A model generated the notes under the pieces. It made no database searches. It saw only the letters and a program-made list of their open reading frames with translations, and had not been told where the DNA came from. This document shows positions 1-8,172 of a stretch of 64,000 nucleotides of DNA, in pieces. The stretch comes from Bin87 sp965116565. GTDB taxonomy: Bacteria; Chloroflexota; Dehalococcoidia; Lucifugimonadales; UBA3495. How positions within the stretch are numbered: position 1 is the first letter of the stretch; the number at the start of each line of letters is the position of its first letter. The position numbers were made by a program, and so were the translations under genes. The stretch spans positions 1,550,001-1,614,000 of the forward strand of contig OZ220699.1 in NCBI GenBank assembly GCA_965116565.1, read 5' to 3'.

Positions 1-621
1 CAGGACCGAGTGGTGGCGATGGACCTGGTGAACAACCCCGAGGACGAGTTCCTGCTGGTGGTCAGCGAGAAGGGGTACGGTAAGGCCACTCCGCTCTACA
101 ACAGCAAGGGCGAGGTGATTTACCGGGAAACTCGCCGCGGCGGCATGGGTGTGAAGACCTTTGCCGTGGACCAGGGCGACAAACCCACCGGGCCGGTGGT
201 CGACGCCAAGGTGGTCACCTCGGCGGAGATGAACGACGAGGAAGGCCACGAGGTCTTCATCATCTCGGCGCAGGGCCAGGTGGTGCGGATAGACCTGGCG
301 GAGGTGAAAGTGGTGAACACCCGCCAGACCAAGGGAGTGATCATCTGGCGGGAACGCAGCGGGGATGACAGCGTGGTGTCCATCTACTGTTTCCGCGCGA
401 ACGACTACAGCCAGGAGGACCCGACGCGGCAGAATGGTACGGAACCGGCCGGCTCAGCGCTGGCAGAGGCCGAGGCAGTGGCCGCGGTGGCCGACAGCCA
501 GTATGACGACGATGAGGTGTCGGAACTGGATGAGGCCGAACTGCCCGACGACGTGGATGAGGACGAGGGCGAGGACGACGAGCCTGGTACTCCCACCAAC
601 GGGCAGGCGCCGCTGCTGTAG
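1..621 (+). CDS. gyrA: DNA gyrase subunit A, C-terminal part (partial)
   Basis: This is the 3' end of a gene entering from the left edge; the frame is open from base 1 (QDRVVAMDL...). The visible residues form the last blades of the GyrA C-terminal beta-pinwheel that wraps DNA, with typical strands such as VVSEKGYGKATPL, RRGGMGVKTF and FIISAQGQVVRIDL. After about residue 130 it changes to a long Asp/Glu-rich tail ending at base 621, as in many GyrA proteins. GyrA is the cleavage-religation subunit of gyrase. ParC is the alternative, but the GyrA-like repeats favour gyrase. The catalytic N-terminal domain lies outside the window. Confidence 0.85.
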   Translation, partial: QDRVVAMDLVNNPEDEFLLVVSEKGYGKATPLYNSKGEVIYRETRRGGMGVKTFAVDQGDKPTGPVVDAKVVTSAEMNDEEGHEVFIISAQGQVVRIDLAEVKVVNTRQTKGVIIWRERSGDDSVVSIYCFRANDYSQEDPTRQNGTEPAGSALAEAEAVAAVADSQYDDDEVSELDEAELPDDVDEDEGEDDEPGTPTNGQAPLL

Positions 622-705
622 GCACGATTTCAACTATCCAGAAGGGGCGTTGGAATGCGCCCCTTCGCATTTCACCGCAATCGAACGTTTTCAGGACATG
701 ATTCA

Positions 706-1386
706 ATGCAGTTAGTCATGGTGCACGGCTCCGGCCAGAACGATCTCACCTATCATTACCAAACTGAGGAGTTCGCTGACTCTGACGCGGTGAACCTGCC
801 GGGGCATCCGGACGGCGAACCGCGGGACAGCATCGGGGGATACGTGGACTGGTTGCGGGAGTACGCGGTTGGCAAGGGTTATCCGCCGTTTGTGCTGTTC
901 GGGCACTCGATGGGCGGGGCGATTGCCCTGGACTATGCGTTGCGGTTTCCTGAGGATCTGGCGGGTTTGGTGCTGATCGGGACCGGAGCGCGTCTGCGGG
1001 TCCATCCGGACTACCTGAACCGGTGCCTGGACGACGCTCAGTGGCGCTCGGAAGCGCCGGCATATTACGAGGCGATCAACCGGGATCTGGCGCCCCAACT
1101 GGCGGCGCGGGCGTTGCAGTCGGGCCCGATGGTTGAGCACAACGACCTGGCGTGCTGTGACAAGTTTGACGTGATGGAGCGGGTGAAGGAGATCTCCCTG
1201 CCGTCGCTGGTGATTGTGGGCGCCGACGACGTGATGACGCCGGTGCGCTATGCGGAATACCTGGGCCGGGAGTTGCCGGACGCGGAAGTGGTAGTAGTGC
1301 CGGGCTCTGGCCATTTCGTAACGCTGGAGCAACCGGAAGCCGTCAATGCGGCGATCAAAGGGTTTCTGGAGCGACTGAATTCCTAG
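706..1386 (+). CDS. alpha/beta hydrolase
   Basis: A single-domain hydrolase of 226 residues. The nucleophile elbow is GHSMGG (Ser68). The acid is probably Asp in VGADDVMTP, and the catalytic His is in GSGHFVTLE near the C terminus. The oxyanion region is VMVHGSGQND at residues 4-13. The ATG at 706 is preferred over an upstream ATG at 655, because the fold begins at once with the first beta strand (MQLVMVHGSG) and the extra 17 residues look non-protein-like. There is no signal peptide, so it is probably cytosolic. The substrate cannot be told from sequence; esterases and C-C hydrolases share this layout. It is followed by the large fusion gene on the same strand. Confidence 0.8.
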   Translation: MQLVMVHGSGQNDLTYHYQTEEFADSDAVNLPGHPDGEPRDSIGGYVDWLREYAVGKGYPPFVLFGHSMGGAIALDYALRFPEDLAGLVLIGTGARLRVHPDYLNRCLDDAQWRSEAPAYYEAINRDLAPQLAARALQSGPMVEHNDLACCDKFDVMERVKEISLPSLVIVGADDVMTPVRYAEYLGRELPDAEVVVVPGSGHFVTLEQPEAVNAAIKGFLERLNS

Positions 1387-1468
1387 CGCTCCGGTATGGT
1401 CCCGTCCCTCCGCCGGCATTGCTGGTATTATGTAGCAATCCGCAACGATTGTTACCAGATGGCCGGCG

Positions 1469-3691
1469 ATGACCACCGCCCAGCAGTACACGCCCGACGC
1501 ACACCGGTTGGCCGCTTCGCTGCCGGCGATTTATGCGGGGCAGGCGGACACGCAAGGGCTGGCAGCGGCCCGCAGGATCGCGGCCACCGCCGCTGACCTG
1601 ATTGAGATGGGCGCTCCCGATGTTGACCCCGTAGTTGTCAACACGGCGGCGCTGTTCCACCTGGCGGGAGGCCCGGATAACCCCAGCCGAGCGGAGGCGT
1701 CGGTTGCCATAGCGGGCGCGTGGTTGCGAGGTTCGGGCGCTGAGGAATATTTCGTGGCCGCGGTGTCAGGAGCGATCCTGGGGGGCTGGGGGGCGGACTC
1801 GGGCGGGGCGAACGGGAGGTTGCTCTGGCATGCCGCCCAGCTGGATCTGGCGAGCGTTGACCGGCATGCTGCTCATCTGAGGGACGTGCCGGCGGCGGGC
1901 CGGCAGCGGGAAGGCTACCTTTCGGCGTACCGGCGGGAATGCCTGACTCCGGCGCTGGGACTGCGGGACAGGATGTCGATGCCGGCGGCGTTGGAGATGT
2001 TCGATTCCCGTATGCCGGCGCTGGCGGCATGGCTGGATGCGCGGGATAGCGCGCTGGTGCCGGTGGACTGGCGGAGGCTGGCGCAGATCGCAGACATAGA
2101 GCGAGGAGTGGAGCGGTTGCTGGAGGGAGAGGATCCCGCGCTGGTGCGGTCGGAGATGCCGGCCGGGGGGCTGCCCTACGCCGAGTACCGGGGACGGCAA
2201 CGGGCCATCATCGCAGGGAGCCACGAGCGGATCCTGGAACTGACGCACGACCGGGTCGAGGCTTCGCGGAACGTGGCGGCGGAGAAGTACCTGGAGAGCG
2301 ACACCATCCACAAGCCGGCCGTGGAGGAAAACCTGTTCATCGGGGCGCGGCGCAAGGCGAGGCAGTTGGGATTGTCGGGCGAAACGGCGGAGGACATCGC
2401 GCGGCTGTTGCTGTCCAACGCGCGGGAGGTGCAGGAGAGGACGCTGAACGACATTGCGCAGCGGTTGAGCCGTCTGCACGGTCAGATTCTTGATGCGGAT
2501 TCGCCCGAGACGCGCACCGAGGAGGCGGACATGGCCATTCCGTCGCTGGTGGTGCGCACGGGGGATCAACCGCTGGCGCGGGAGAACGAGCTGATCAAGG
2601 AGCTGAGGCTGACGGGTCTTAACGAGGCGTACCCTGAGCAGCAACAAAGGTTCGCGCAATGGTTCGAGAAACCACATCCATACATTTTGACCGGTCAGAT
2701 TGTGGGCAGCCGGGACGCTGACCTGTTCATGCAGGCGTTGGAGGATGGACAACGCTGCAAAGTGATAGCAAGCATGTCGACGGAAGGGCCGATGCACCTG
2801 GGGCAGATGGCCCTCGGGAATTTGCTGGTTTACTTTCAATCGTTGGGAGCCGATGTCTCTCTGGGTTTTCACGGCGGGTTGGAAACGCGCGACGCCTCCA
2901 GGGCGAACGCGTTGGAACGGCTGCTGACGCTGGCGGCGGCGGGTCTTGACCTGCAGCGGACCGACGCGTACATGGAACTGGACCGTCCGGCTCTGGTGGA
3001 GACCGCTTTCCAGTTGGGCGAGGCGACGCCGTTGAGCTTATTGAACTCGGCGCTGGGATTGCGGCTGAGCAACAGCGCGACCGATACATTTCTGCCCCTT
3101 TTGAGGTTGGCCGGCCTTTTGCACGTCCAACAGGAGGACATGGGAGGGGCCTGCCGCACGCTGGTCATCGATGGCATCGGGGGCGACGTTTACGTTCGCA
3201 TGGCGCGCAACATCGCAGAGAAGTTTGGTTTCATCAAGCCGTCGGCTCTCTACCTGCGACCGATGCGGAGCCTGACCACCTACGACGACCCCGGCACCGG
3301 AAGCGCGGTGGAGGTAATGACCAACGCGGTACCGCAGGGCCGGATCGCGTACGACGACACGCCGGAGGACGTTCGGCGTCGCACCTCGCGGGCATACACG
3401 GGCGGGCGGCAGACGCTGGAGGAGCAGAGGGAGTTGGGCGGGAACCCAGATCCCCGGGTCTGCAGCGTGTCGAGCCTGCACGCCTTTCATTGCACGCCGG
3501 AACCGGACGCTTACGTCGCCCTTCAGGAGCGATGCCGTTCGGGAGAACTGCTATGTCGAGGGTGCAAAGCGGCGGCGACCGATAGCTTACTGGAACACCT
3601 GAAGCGACGCCGGCAAGTGCGAGACTCCTTACCAGATGCGGTGATGCAACGAGCCCGCGTCCTGACGGGAATTATCGCCAAAGACGACTGA
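1469..3691 (+). CDS. HD-like / chorismate mutase-like / TrpRS-paralogue fusion protein
   Basis: A 740-residue protein with three recognisable parts. Residues about 30-210 look like an HD-superfamily helical domain that has lost the metal pair (AALFHL at 61-66, HL in place of HD). Residues about 250-335 resemble AroQ chorismate mutase: Arg262, Lys273, Glu286/287 and Gln322 fall where catalytic residues are expected, though one active-site Arg seems replaced. Residues about 370-740 match archaeal/eukaryotic-type tryptophanyl-tRNA synthetase, including GPMHLGQ (440-446), TGGRQTLEEQRELGGNPD (644-661) and a C-terminal RCRSGELLCRGCK. The last His of HIGH is Gln446. KMSAS aligns without gaps to VMTNA (616-620). 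ATP-dependent activation is therefore probably lost, leaving a possible Trp-binding regulatory module. The intact bacterial-type trpS lies 630 bases downstream. The function is inferred; this exact architecture is not one I recognise. Confidence 0.75.
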   Translation: MTTAQQYTPDAHRLAASLPAIYAGQADTQGLAAARRIAATAADLIEMGAPDVDPVVVNTAALFHLAGGPDNPSRAEASVAIAGAWLRGSGAEEYFVAAVSGAILGGWGADSGGANGRLLWHAAQLDLASVDRHAAHLRDVPAAGRQREGYLSAYRRECLTPALGLRDRMSMPAALEMFDSRMPALAAWLDARDSALVPVDWRRLAQIADIERGVERLLEGEDPALVRSEMPAGGLPYAEYRGRQRAIIAGSHERILELTHDRVEASRNVAAEKYLESDTIHKPAVEENLFIGARRKARQLGLSGETAEDIARLLLSNAREVQERTLNDIAQRLSRLHGQILDADSPETRTEEADMAIPSLVVRTGDQPLARENELIKELRLTGLNEAYPEQQQRFAQWFEKPHPYILTGQIVGSRDADLFMQALEDGQRCKVIASMSTEGPMHLGQMALGNLLVYFQSLGADVSLGFHGGLETRDASRANALERLLTLAAAGLDLQRTDAYMELDRPALVETAFQLGEATPLSLLNSALGLRLSNSATDTFLPLLRLAGLLHVQQEDMGGACRTLVIDGIGGDVYVRMARNIAEKFGFIKPSALYLRPMRSLTTYDDPGTGSAVEVMTNAVPQGRIAYDDTPEDVRRRTSRAYTGGRQTLEEQRELGGNPDPRVCSVSSLHAFHCTPEPDAYVALQERCRSGELLCRGCKAAATDSLLEHLKRRRQVRDSLPDAVMQRARVLTGIIAKDD

Positions 3692-3919
3692 GGACGAAGA
3701 GTCCTTCTCCTCCGGCATCCCTGCGGGGCCAGGAGCCGGTGCACATGGTTGCATGTGAGAGTCCTCCAGGGTGATTTACCAAGCGGGAAGTGCGAGGCAA
3801 CTGCGGGGGAAACTGCTAGAATATTTTGTGGATCACGGACGGGCCCGAGAGGCGCTTTCCGCGTTGGCGAACAGACACGGAGGCACGCTGGCCGGCAACG
3901 CTATTGTGGAGGACCAACT

Positions 3920-4087
3920 ATGAAAGAGTTTTTCCTCAATCATATCTGCACGTCGCCGCCGTACACCGTGGCTGCGTGCGAGTACCAGTACAACTGGTTG
4001 GTGCCGATTGCGGTGGTGACTTTGGTAGGTGTCGCTGTCAGCCTCTTCGCGGTCTGGATGCATTGGCGTGAAGGCACGGCTACTTGA
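3920..4087 (+). CDS. small single-pass membrane protein
   Basis: A 55-residue protein starting at ATG 3920 behind a good GTGGAGGA ribosome-binding site. A short N-terminal segment with two cysteines (HICTSPPYTVAACEY) precedes one hydrophobic helix at about residues 27-46 and a basic end (WMHWREGTAT). I do not recognise a family. Its stop codon overlaps the TTG start of the next tiny gene (TTGA at 4084-4087), so the two are probably translated as a coupled pair. They sit between the TrpRS-paralogue fusion and trpS. A longer in-frame start at 3749 exists but has no supporting site. Confidence 0.55.
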   Translation: MKEFFLNHICTSPPYTVAACEYQYNWLVPIAVVTLVGVAVSLFAVWMHWREGTAT

Positions 4088-4278
4088 TAGTTGCGTTAGT
4101 GTATGTCCTGATTGTGGTCGGCATTGGATTCGCCGGTGCGACTTTTCACGAACTCGCAGAACGGACTGACGCAGAAAACCGAACCCGATTCTTCTTGAAG
4201 GTGTCGTACCGGACTGTTTCCTGGTTCTGGCTCGGTATAGCCGGAATATTGTTATCAGTAGTTTTGAGACTACCGTAG
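4084..4278 (+). CDS. small two-helix membrane protein
   Basis: A 64-residue protein whose TTG start overlaps the stop of the preceding small gene by four bases (TTGA), a classic translational-coupling arrangement. It has a hydrophobic helix at about 2-20 (IVALVYVLIVVGIGFAG), a polar charged loop (HELAERTDAENRTRF) and a second helix at about 44-62. No family is recognised. With its partner it would form a minimal membrane complex. Its place just upstream of trpS (45 bases) suggests cotranscription, but a functional link is unknown. Confidence 0.5.
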   Translation: MIVALVYVLIVVGIGFAGATFHELAERTDAENRTRFFLKVSYRTVSWFWLGIAGILLSVVLRLP

Positions 4279-4323
4279 CCATTGCAACCTGATTTTGTGA
4301 ATCATCGGCAAGGAATCTGAAAT

Positions 4324-5340
4324 ATGGCGGATCAGCAACGGATTTTGACCGGCATGCGCCCGACCGGGCAACTGCATCTTGGGCATTACCTGGGAGCTTT
4401 GGAGAACTGGATCCAGATGCAGCACGAGTACGAGTGCTTCTTTCTGATCGCGGACTACCAGGCGATGGGCGACCACCTGGACGACATCGGGCTGATACAA
4501 CGGTCGGTGATCGAGGTGGCGACGGACTGGCTGGCGGTGGGTCTGGACCCGGAGAAGTCGGCGTTTGTGATCCAGAGCTACGTGCCGGAGCACGCCGAGT
4601 TGACGATGTATTTTTCCATGCTGATGCCGCTGAACCAGCACCAGAGGAACCCGACGCTGCGGGCGGAAACGGCGCAACTGGAGGCAGAGAATCAGAACAT
4701 CACGCTGGGTTTCTTCAACTATCCGATCAGCCAGGCGGCAGACATCCTGCTGCCCAAGGCTCACCTGGTGCCGGTGGGCGAGGACCAGGTAGCGCACATC
4801 GAGTACACCCGGAACGTGGCGCGGCGGTTCAACCGTCTCTACGGCGAGGTGTTTCCGGTTCCGCGGGCGCGCGTCGGCCGGGTGCCCCGCCTGGTTGGAA
4901 CGGACGGGCAAGCCAAGATGAGCAAGAGCCTGAACAACGCCGTGTACCTGGCCGACGATCCGGACACCGTGCGTAACCGCGTGCGCCGCATGGTGTCCGA
5001 CATCACCGGCGAGAACCCCCGGCTGCGGGCCAGCGACCCCGGCGTCGTGGAGTACAACCCGGCGTTCCTGTATCACGACGCGTTCAACGACGATCAGGAC
5101 GAGTTGGCGGAACTCAAGGAACGGTACACCGCCGGCACGGTGAGCGACGGGGAGGTCAAGGAGAAACTTACTGACGCCATCAACCGGTTCCTGGAACCCA
5201 TCCGAGAGCGGCGGGCCTGGTATGAGGAGCATCCCGACTATGTGCGGGACGTGCTGAAATCCGGCACCGAACGGGAGCGAGAGATCGCACGGGGAACGAT
5301 CGAGGACGTGCGGCAGGCTATGCAGGTCGTGTACACCTGA
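4324..5340 (+). CDS. trpS: tryptophanyl-tRNA synthetase
   Basis: A full-length (338 residues) bacterial-type class I TrpRS that charges tRNA-Trp in the cytosol. The HIGH motif is HLGH (18-21) within TGMRPTGQLHLGHYLG, and KMSKS is at 198-202 (GQAKMSKSLNN). The central ISQAADILLPKAHLVPVGEDQ region is typical. ATG 4324 is preceded by AAGGAATCTG. Length and both ATP-binding signatures are normal, so this is the functional synthetase. In contrast, the TrpRS-like domain encoded upstream belongs to the archaeal/eukaryotic lineage and lacks these motifs. A GC-rich hairpin follows the gene. Confidence 0.95.
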   Translation: MADQQRILTGMRPTGQLHLGHYLGALENWIQMQHEYECFFLIADYQAMGDHLDDIGLIQRSVIEVATDWLAVGLDPEKSAFVIQSYVPEHAELTMYFSMLMPLNQHQRNPTLRAETAQLEAENQNITLGFFNYPISQAADILLPKAHLVPVGEDQVAHIEYTRNVARRFNRLYGEVFPVPRARVGRVPRLVGTDGQAKMSKSLNNAVYLADDPDTVRNRVRRMVSDITGENPRLRASDPGVVEYNPAFLYHDAFNDDQDELAELKERYTAGTVSDGEVKEKLTDAINRFLEPIRERRAWYEEHPDYVRDVLKSGTEREREIARGTIEDVRQAMQVVYT

Positions 5341-5385
5341 TTATTCGCCGGGCGGGCGCGGGCAAGCGAACTATTGATGTTACGA

Positions 5386-5407
5386 GGGGCAACCGATCAG
5401 TTGCCCC
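5386..5407 (+). terminator. hairpin after trpS
   Basis: An 8-bp perfect inverted repeat, GGGGCAAC and GTTGCCCC, with a 6-base loop containing GATC, lies 46 bases after the trpS stop. It is followed by only a short CGTTCG stretch and not a run of T, so it may be a transcription terminator or a REP-like palindrome related to the other GATC-centred palindromes in the window. Confidence 0.5.
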
Positions 5408-5495
5408 GTTCGTTAACGCCGTGGTAGCGTAACGCACCCGCGCCGAGTCGTATGGCGCGGCCACCGCGCGACCGCAGCCAACCGGAGGGAACGAT

Positions 5496-6725
5496 ATGGC
5501 AGGCAACCCGCGAGACAAGTACTGCATCGTAGGGGTCGGAGAGACCGAATACAGCCGGGCGTCAGGCCGCACCACACGCGCTCTGGGCGCAGAGGCCATC
5601 CGCAACGCGATGAACGACGCCGGCCTTACGCCCGACCAGGTGGACGGGATGCTGAGCTATCACGGCGGGGATTCAACGCCATCCACGTCCATCCAATATG
5701 ACCTGGGCATGCGGCCGAACTTCTACATGGACTGCTCCGGGGGCGGGTCATCGACCGAGGCGCTGGTGGGTCTGGCCATCGGAGCCATCGAGGCGGGCAT
5801 GTGCGACGTGGTGGCCATATTCCGTTCCATGAATGGTTACTCCAACATCCGCATCGGAGGCACCGGAGCGCGGGCGTCGGCGCCCATCGGCGGGCTGGAC
5901 CTGTTGAAGCGGCCGTACGGATTGATCAGCGCGGTGCAGCAGTTCTCCTACACGTTCACGCGGCATATGGCGGAGTACGGCGTGAAGTCCGAAGACCTGG
6001 CGGCGATCAAGGTTGCGCACTCCATCCATGCTTCCAACAACCCCAAAGCGCTGATGAAGCACCGGGTCTCGGTGGATGACGTGATGAACTCGCGGTGGAT
6101 CATCCGGCCGGTGGCGCACCTGCTGGACTGCTGCCTGGAGACCGACAACGCGACGTGCGTGATCGTTACGTCGGCGGAGCGAGCCAAAGACCTCAAGCAC
6201 AAACCCATCTACGTCAAGGGAGTGCAGGGTCGCGGTACGAAGCCGGGCGGCGACTTCCACTATCAGCATGGGCCGATCACCCGGGTAGCCGGCCATCACG
6301 TTGGACCGCGGGTGTTCGATCTGGCCGGCGTGAAGCATGAGGACGTGGACATAACGGGCTGCTACGACGCCTTCACGTACACGGTACTGCTGCAGTTCGA
6401 GGACTATGGCTGGTGCGAGAAGGGCGAGGGCAAGGACTACGTCACCAGCGGCATCATCAACCTGGGCGGCAAGCGGCCCAACAACCTGAGCGGCGGGCAC
6501 CTGTGCGAGGGTTACACCCACGGGATGAACATGGTCATCGAGAACGTGCGTCAACTGCGCGGCACCGTCGACGACTACTGCGCGGGCGCCGCGGAGGGCG
6601 AACACACCTACGACTATGCCGAAGGCGGCTGCCGACAGGTGGAGGATGCCAAGATCAGCATGAACATGGGATGGGGGACACCGGCGGTCGGCAGTTCCCT
6701 GATCATGGGCAACGTCCTGAGCTAA
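5496..6725 (+). CDS. thiolase-family protein (acetyl-CoA acetyltransferase-like)
   Basis: A 409-residue thiolase-superfamily protein (KYCIVGVGETEYSRASGRT at the start). The likely nucleophilic Cys80 lies in MDCSGGGSS. The C-terminal glycine-rich NLSGGHLCEGYTHG loop carries the His/Cys pair that corresponds to the GGHPxGATG region of thiolases, in divergent form. GCYDAFTYT is typical of the lipid-transfer/SCP-x-like thiolase group. The next gene encodes the DUF35 zinc-ribbon/OB-fold partner that these non-canonical thiolases normally need, and the two probably form one complex. It is likely to act on acyl-CoA, perhaps in side-chain degradation, but the substrate is not visible. Confidence 0.8.
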   Translation: MAGNPRDKYCIVGVGETEYSRASGRTTRALGAEAIRNAMNDAGLTPDQVDGMLSYHGGDSTPSTSIQYDLGMRPNFYMDCSGGGSSTEALVGLAIGAIEAGMCDVVAIFRSMNGYSNIRIGGTGARASAPIGGLDLLKRPYGLISAVQQFSYTFTRHMAEYGVKSEDLAAIKVAHSIHASNNPKALMKHRVSVDDVMNSRWIIRPVAHLLDCCLETDNATCVIVTSAERAKDLKHKPIYVKGVQGRGTKPGGDFHYQHGPITRVAGHHVGPRVFDLAGVKHEDVDITGCYDAFTYTVLLQFEDYGWCEKGEGKDYVTSGIINLGGKRPNNLSGGHLCEGYTHGMNMVIENVRQLRGTVDDYCAGAAEGEHTYDYAEGGCRQVEDAKISMNMGWGTPAVGSSLIMGNVLS

Positions 6726-6745
6726 ACGCTCGCACCACTTTGAAC

Positions 6746-6814
6746 TGTCATTGCCAGCGAAGCGCGGCAATCCCGTCATTAAGCGTTCGTCCTTCGACTG
6801 GCTCAGGACGAGCG
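6746..6814. repeat. two adjacent REP-like stem-loops between thiolase and DUF35 genes
   Basis: The first unit (6746-6774) begins TGTCATTGCCAGCGAAGC and forms a stem ATTGCC/GGCAAT. It belongs to the widely seen TGTCATTGCGAGCGAAGC intergenic repeat type. The second unit (6784-6814) contains CTTCGACTGGCTCAGGACG and pairs CGTTCGTCCT with AGGACGAGCG (one mismatch). Related copies of the second unit are at 40513-40542 and 60119-60145. They are probably non-autonomous repeats inserted in the intergenic region of an operon. Confidence 0.6.
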
Positions 6815-6833
6815 GGCAGGATGGAGAACAACA

Positions 6834-7346
6834 ATGCCAAACTACAACTACCGGGGCATCACACTCAGCGTCCCCGATAACGATTCCGAGTACAGGGGCT
6901 ACTTCGAGGCGGCCGGCGAGGGTCGTCTGGTGGTCAAGAAGTGTTCCGACTGCGGATTGCTGCGCGGCGAACCGGGACCGGGCTGCCCGTGGTGCACGTC
7001 AATCAACTGGGAATGGCAGCAGGTGTCGGGCAAGGGCACGATCTACTCCTACCAGGTGGTGGCTCACACCGTGATCCCGAGCTTCCGAGACCTAACGCCT
7101 TTTGCCATCGTGCTGGTGGAACTGGACGAGCAGCGGGGGGAGCCGGACGAGTTCGACGGCCTGCGGATCACCGGGAACCTGGTGGACGCGAATTTCAACA
7201 TGGAAAAGGAAGAGAACGTCGGAATCGGCAAGCGGGTGGAGGTGGCTTTCCAACCGGTCGAAGAGGGGTTCATGCTGCCGCAGTGGAGGTTGATCGACGA
7301 GCCGGACCAGGGGTTCACGTGGTCGCACGAGGTACCGGAGGGTTAA
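6834..7346 (+). CDS. Zn-ribbon domain-containing OB-fold protein (DUF35)
   Basis: A 170-residue DUF35-family protein. A rubredoxin-like zinc ribbon is formed by Cys37, Cys40, Cys51 and Cys54 (KKCSDCG and CPWC). It is followed by an OB-fold with the typical GKGTIYSYQVVAH strand and PFAIVLVELDE. Such proteins bind thiolase-family or SCP-x-like enzymes and are thought to help present acyl-CoA substrates. The preceding gene is exactly such a thiolase homologue, so an operon and a complex are likely despite the repeat-filled 108-base gap. The C-terminal acidic tail is unremarkable. Confidence 0.85.
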   Translation: MPNYNYRGITLSVPDNDSEYRGYFEAAGEGRLVVKKCSDCGLLRGEPGPGCPWCTSINWEWQQVSGKGTIYSYQVVAHTVIPSFRDLTPFAIVLVELDEQRGEPDEFDGLRITGNLVDANFNMEKEENVGIGKRVEVAFQPVEEGFMLPQWRLIDEPDQGFTWSHEVPEG

Positions 7347-7374
7347 CCGGGAGCCAACAAGCGCGATCATCAAG

Positions 7375-7396
7375 GGGGCGAATGATCATTCGCCCC
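7375..7396. repeat. 22-bp perfect palindrome with TGATCA core
   Basis: A perfect 11-bp arm, GGGGCGAATGA, is followed by its exact reverse complement, centred on TGATCA. The identical 22-bp palindrome recurs at 38620-38641 and a close 24-bp variant at 56316-56339. It lies between convergent genes (DUF35 and MBL) and could act as a bidirectional terminator, but exact sequence identity at distant sites points to a repeat family. Confidence 0.8.
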
Positions 7397-7412
7397 TGCG
7401 CGTCATGAGGGA

Positions 7413-8111
7413 TCAGTGGCGAGTTTCAGGGGCAGTAAGGGAGGCGCTGGCGGGTTGGAACATCCAGACTTCGGTTTGGTTGGGAAGTTTGGCGGATGTG
7501 AATTCGAACCGGTCGGATTCGAGGCGGCGGACGGCGGGTTGGCGCTTGAGCCATCCGTCGGGAGGGAGGAGTTCGCACTCCGACGAGGTTATGCCGGGAA
7601 TGGCGTAGTGCATTGGTATGACGACGCGGGGGCGGAGGCGTTCGATCAGGGAGTCCACCTGATCGTAGGTAAGCAAGTGGATTGAGTCATCGACGGTTAC
7701 CATGAGGACGTCGATGTCTCCCACGGCATCGGCAACGTCAGGGGGCCATTCAGCGCGGTTGTCGCCGATGTGCAGGAAACGCAGGCCGTTGGACTCCAGG
7801 CGGAACATCACGTTTGGGAATTCGCGGAGACGGGAAGCGCCGGAGTGGAAGTCGCCGACGCCGCGGATTTGCAGATCCCCGGTGGCGAGTTCGCCGGGCA
7901 TGCGCAGGATGGATGCCGCTTCGGGCAGGCGCTCAACTGCGTCGTGGTCGAAATGGGCGTGGGTGATGAGGCCGATGTCGCAACGGACTTCGGGGAACAG
8001 CCGGGTGAACCAGTAACGGCCGGCCTGATTGCGGTAGGGATCGGCGACGGCGGTTGTGCCGCCCTGCGTTTCCCATCGAAAAGCGCAGTGGCCAAAGTAG
8101 GTGAGCCTCAT
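7413..8111 (-). CDS. MBL-fold metal-dependent hydrolase
   Basis: About 232 residues from the ATG at 8111, with a GGTGGGA-like site upstream; a GTG at 8123 is possible. The metallo-beta-lactamase motif is HAHFDH (His51, His53, Asp55, His56). The second set of ligands comes from HIGDNR (Asp) and PMHYAIPG (His). The N terminus MRLTYFGHCAF is typical of the UPF0173/UlaG-like subgroup of cytosolic hydrolases. It is probably a phosphodiesterase- or lactonase-type enzyme with unknown substrate. It is convergent with the DUF35 gene and separated from it by the palindrome. Confidence 0.8.
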   Translation of the reverse strand: MRLTYFGHCAFRWETQGGTTAVADPYRNQAGRYWFTRLFPEVRCDIGLITHAHFDHDAVERLPEAASILRMPGELATGDLQIRGVGDFHSGASRLREFPNVMFRLESNGLRFLHIGDNRAEWPPDVADAVGDIDVLMVTVDDSIHLLTYDQVDSLIERLRPRVVIPMHYAIPGITSSECELLPPDGWLKRQPAVRRLESDRFEFTSAKLPNQTEVWMFQPASASLTAPETRH

Positions 8112-8172
8112 GGTTGGTCCCACCGATTCGCGGAGTTTGCGGCGGGTTTGACACGGCCTGGGCGAATTGCGA

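Noticed and set aside
712..1491. Long open frame on the strand opposite the alpha/beta hydrolase
   Set aside because: High GC leaves antisense frames open. Its translation is Arg/His/Gln-rich without family features, and the plus strand carries a clear catalytic triad.
3691..3705. AGGAC-GTCCT hairpin after the fusion gene as terminator
   Set aside because: The stem is only five base pairs with no T-run; too weak to call.
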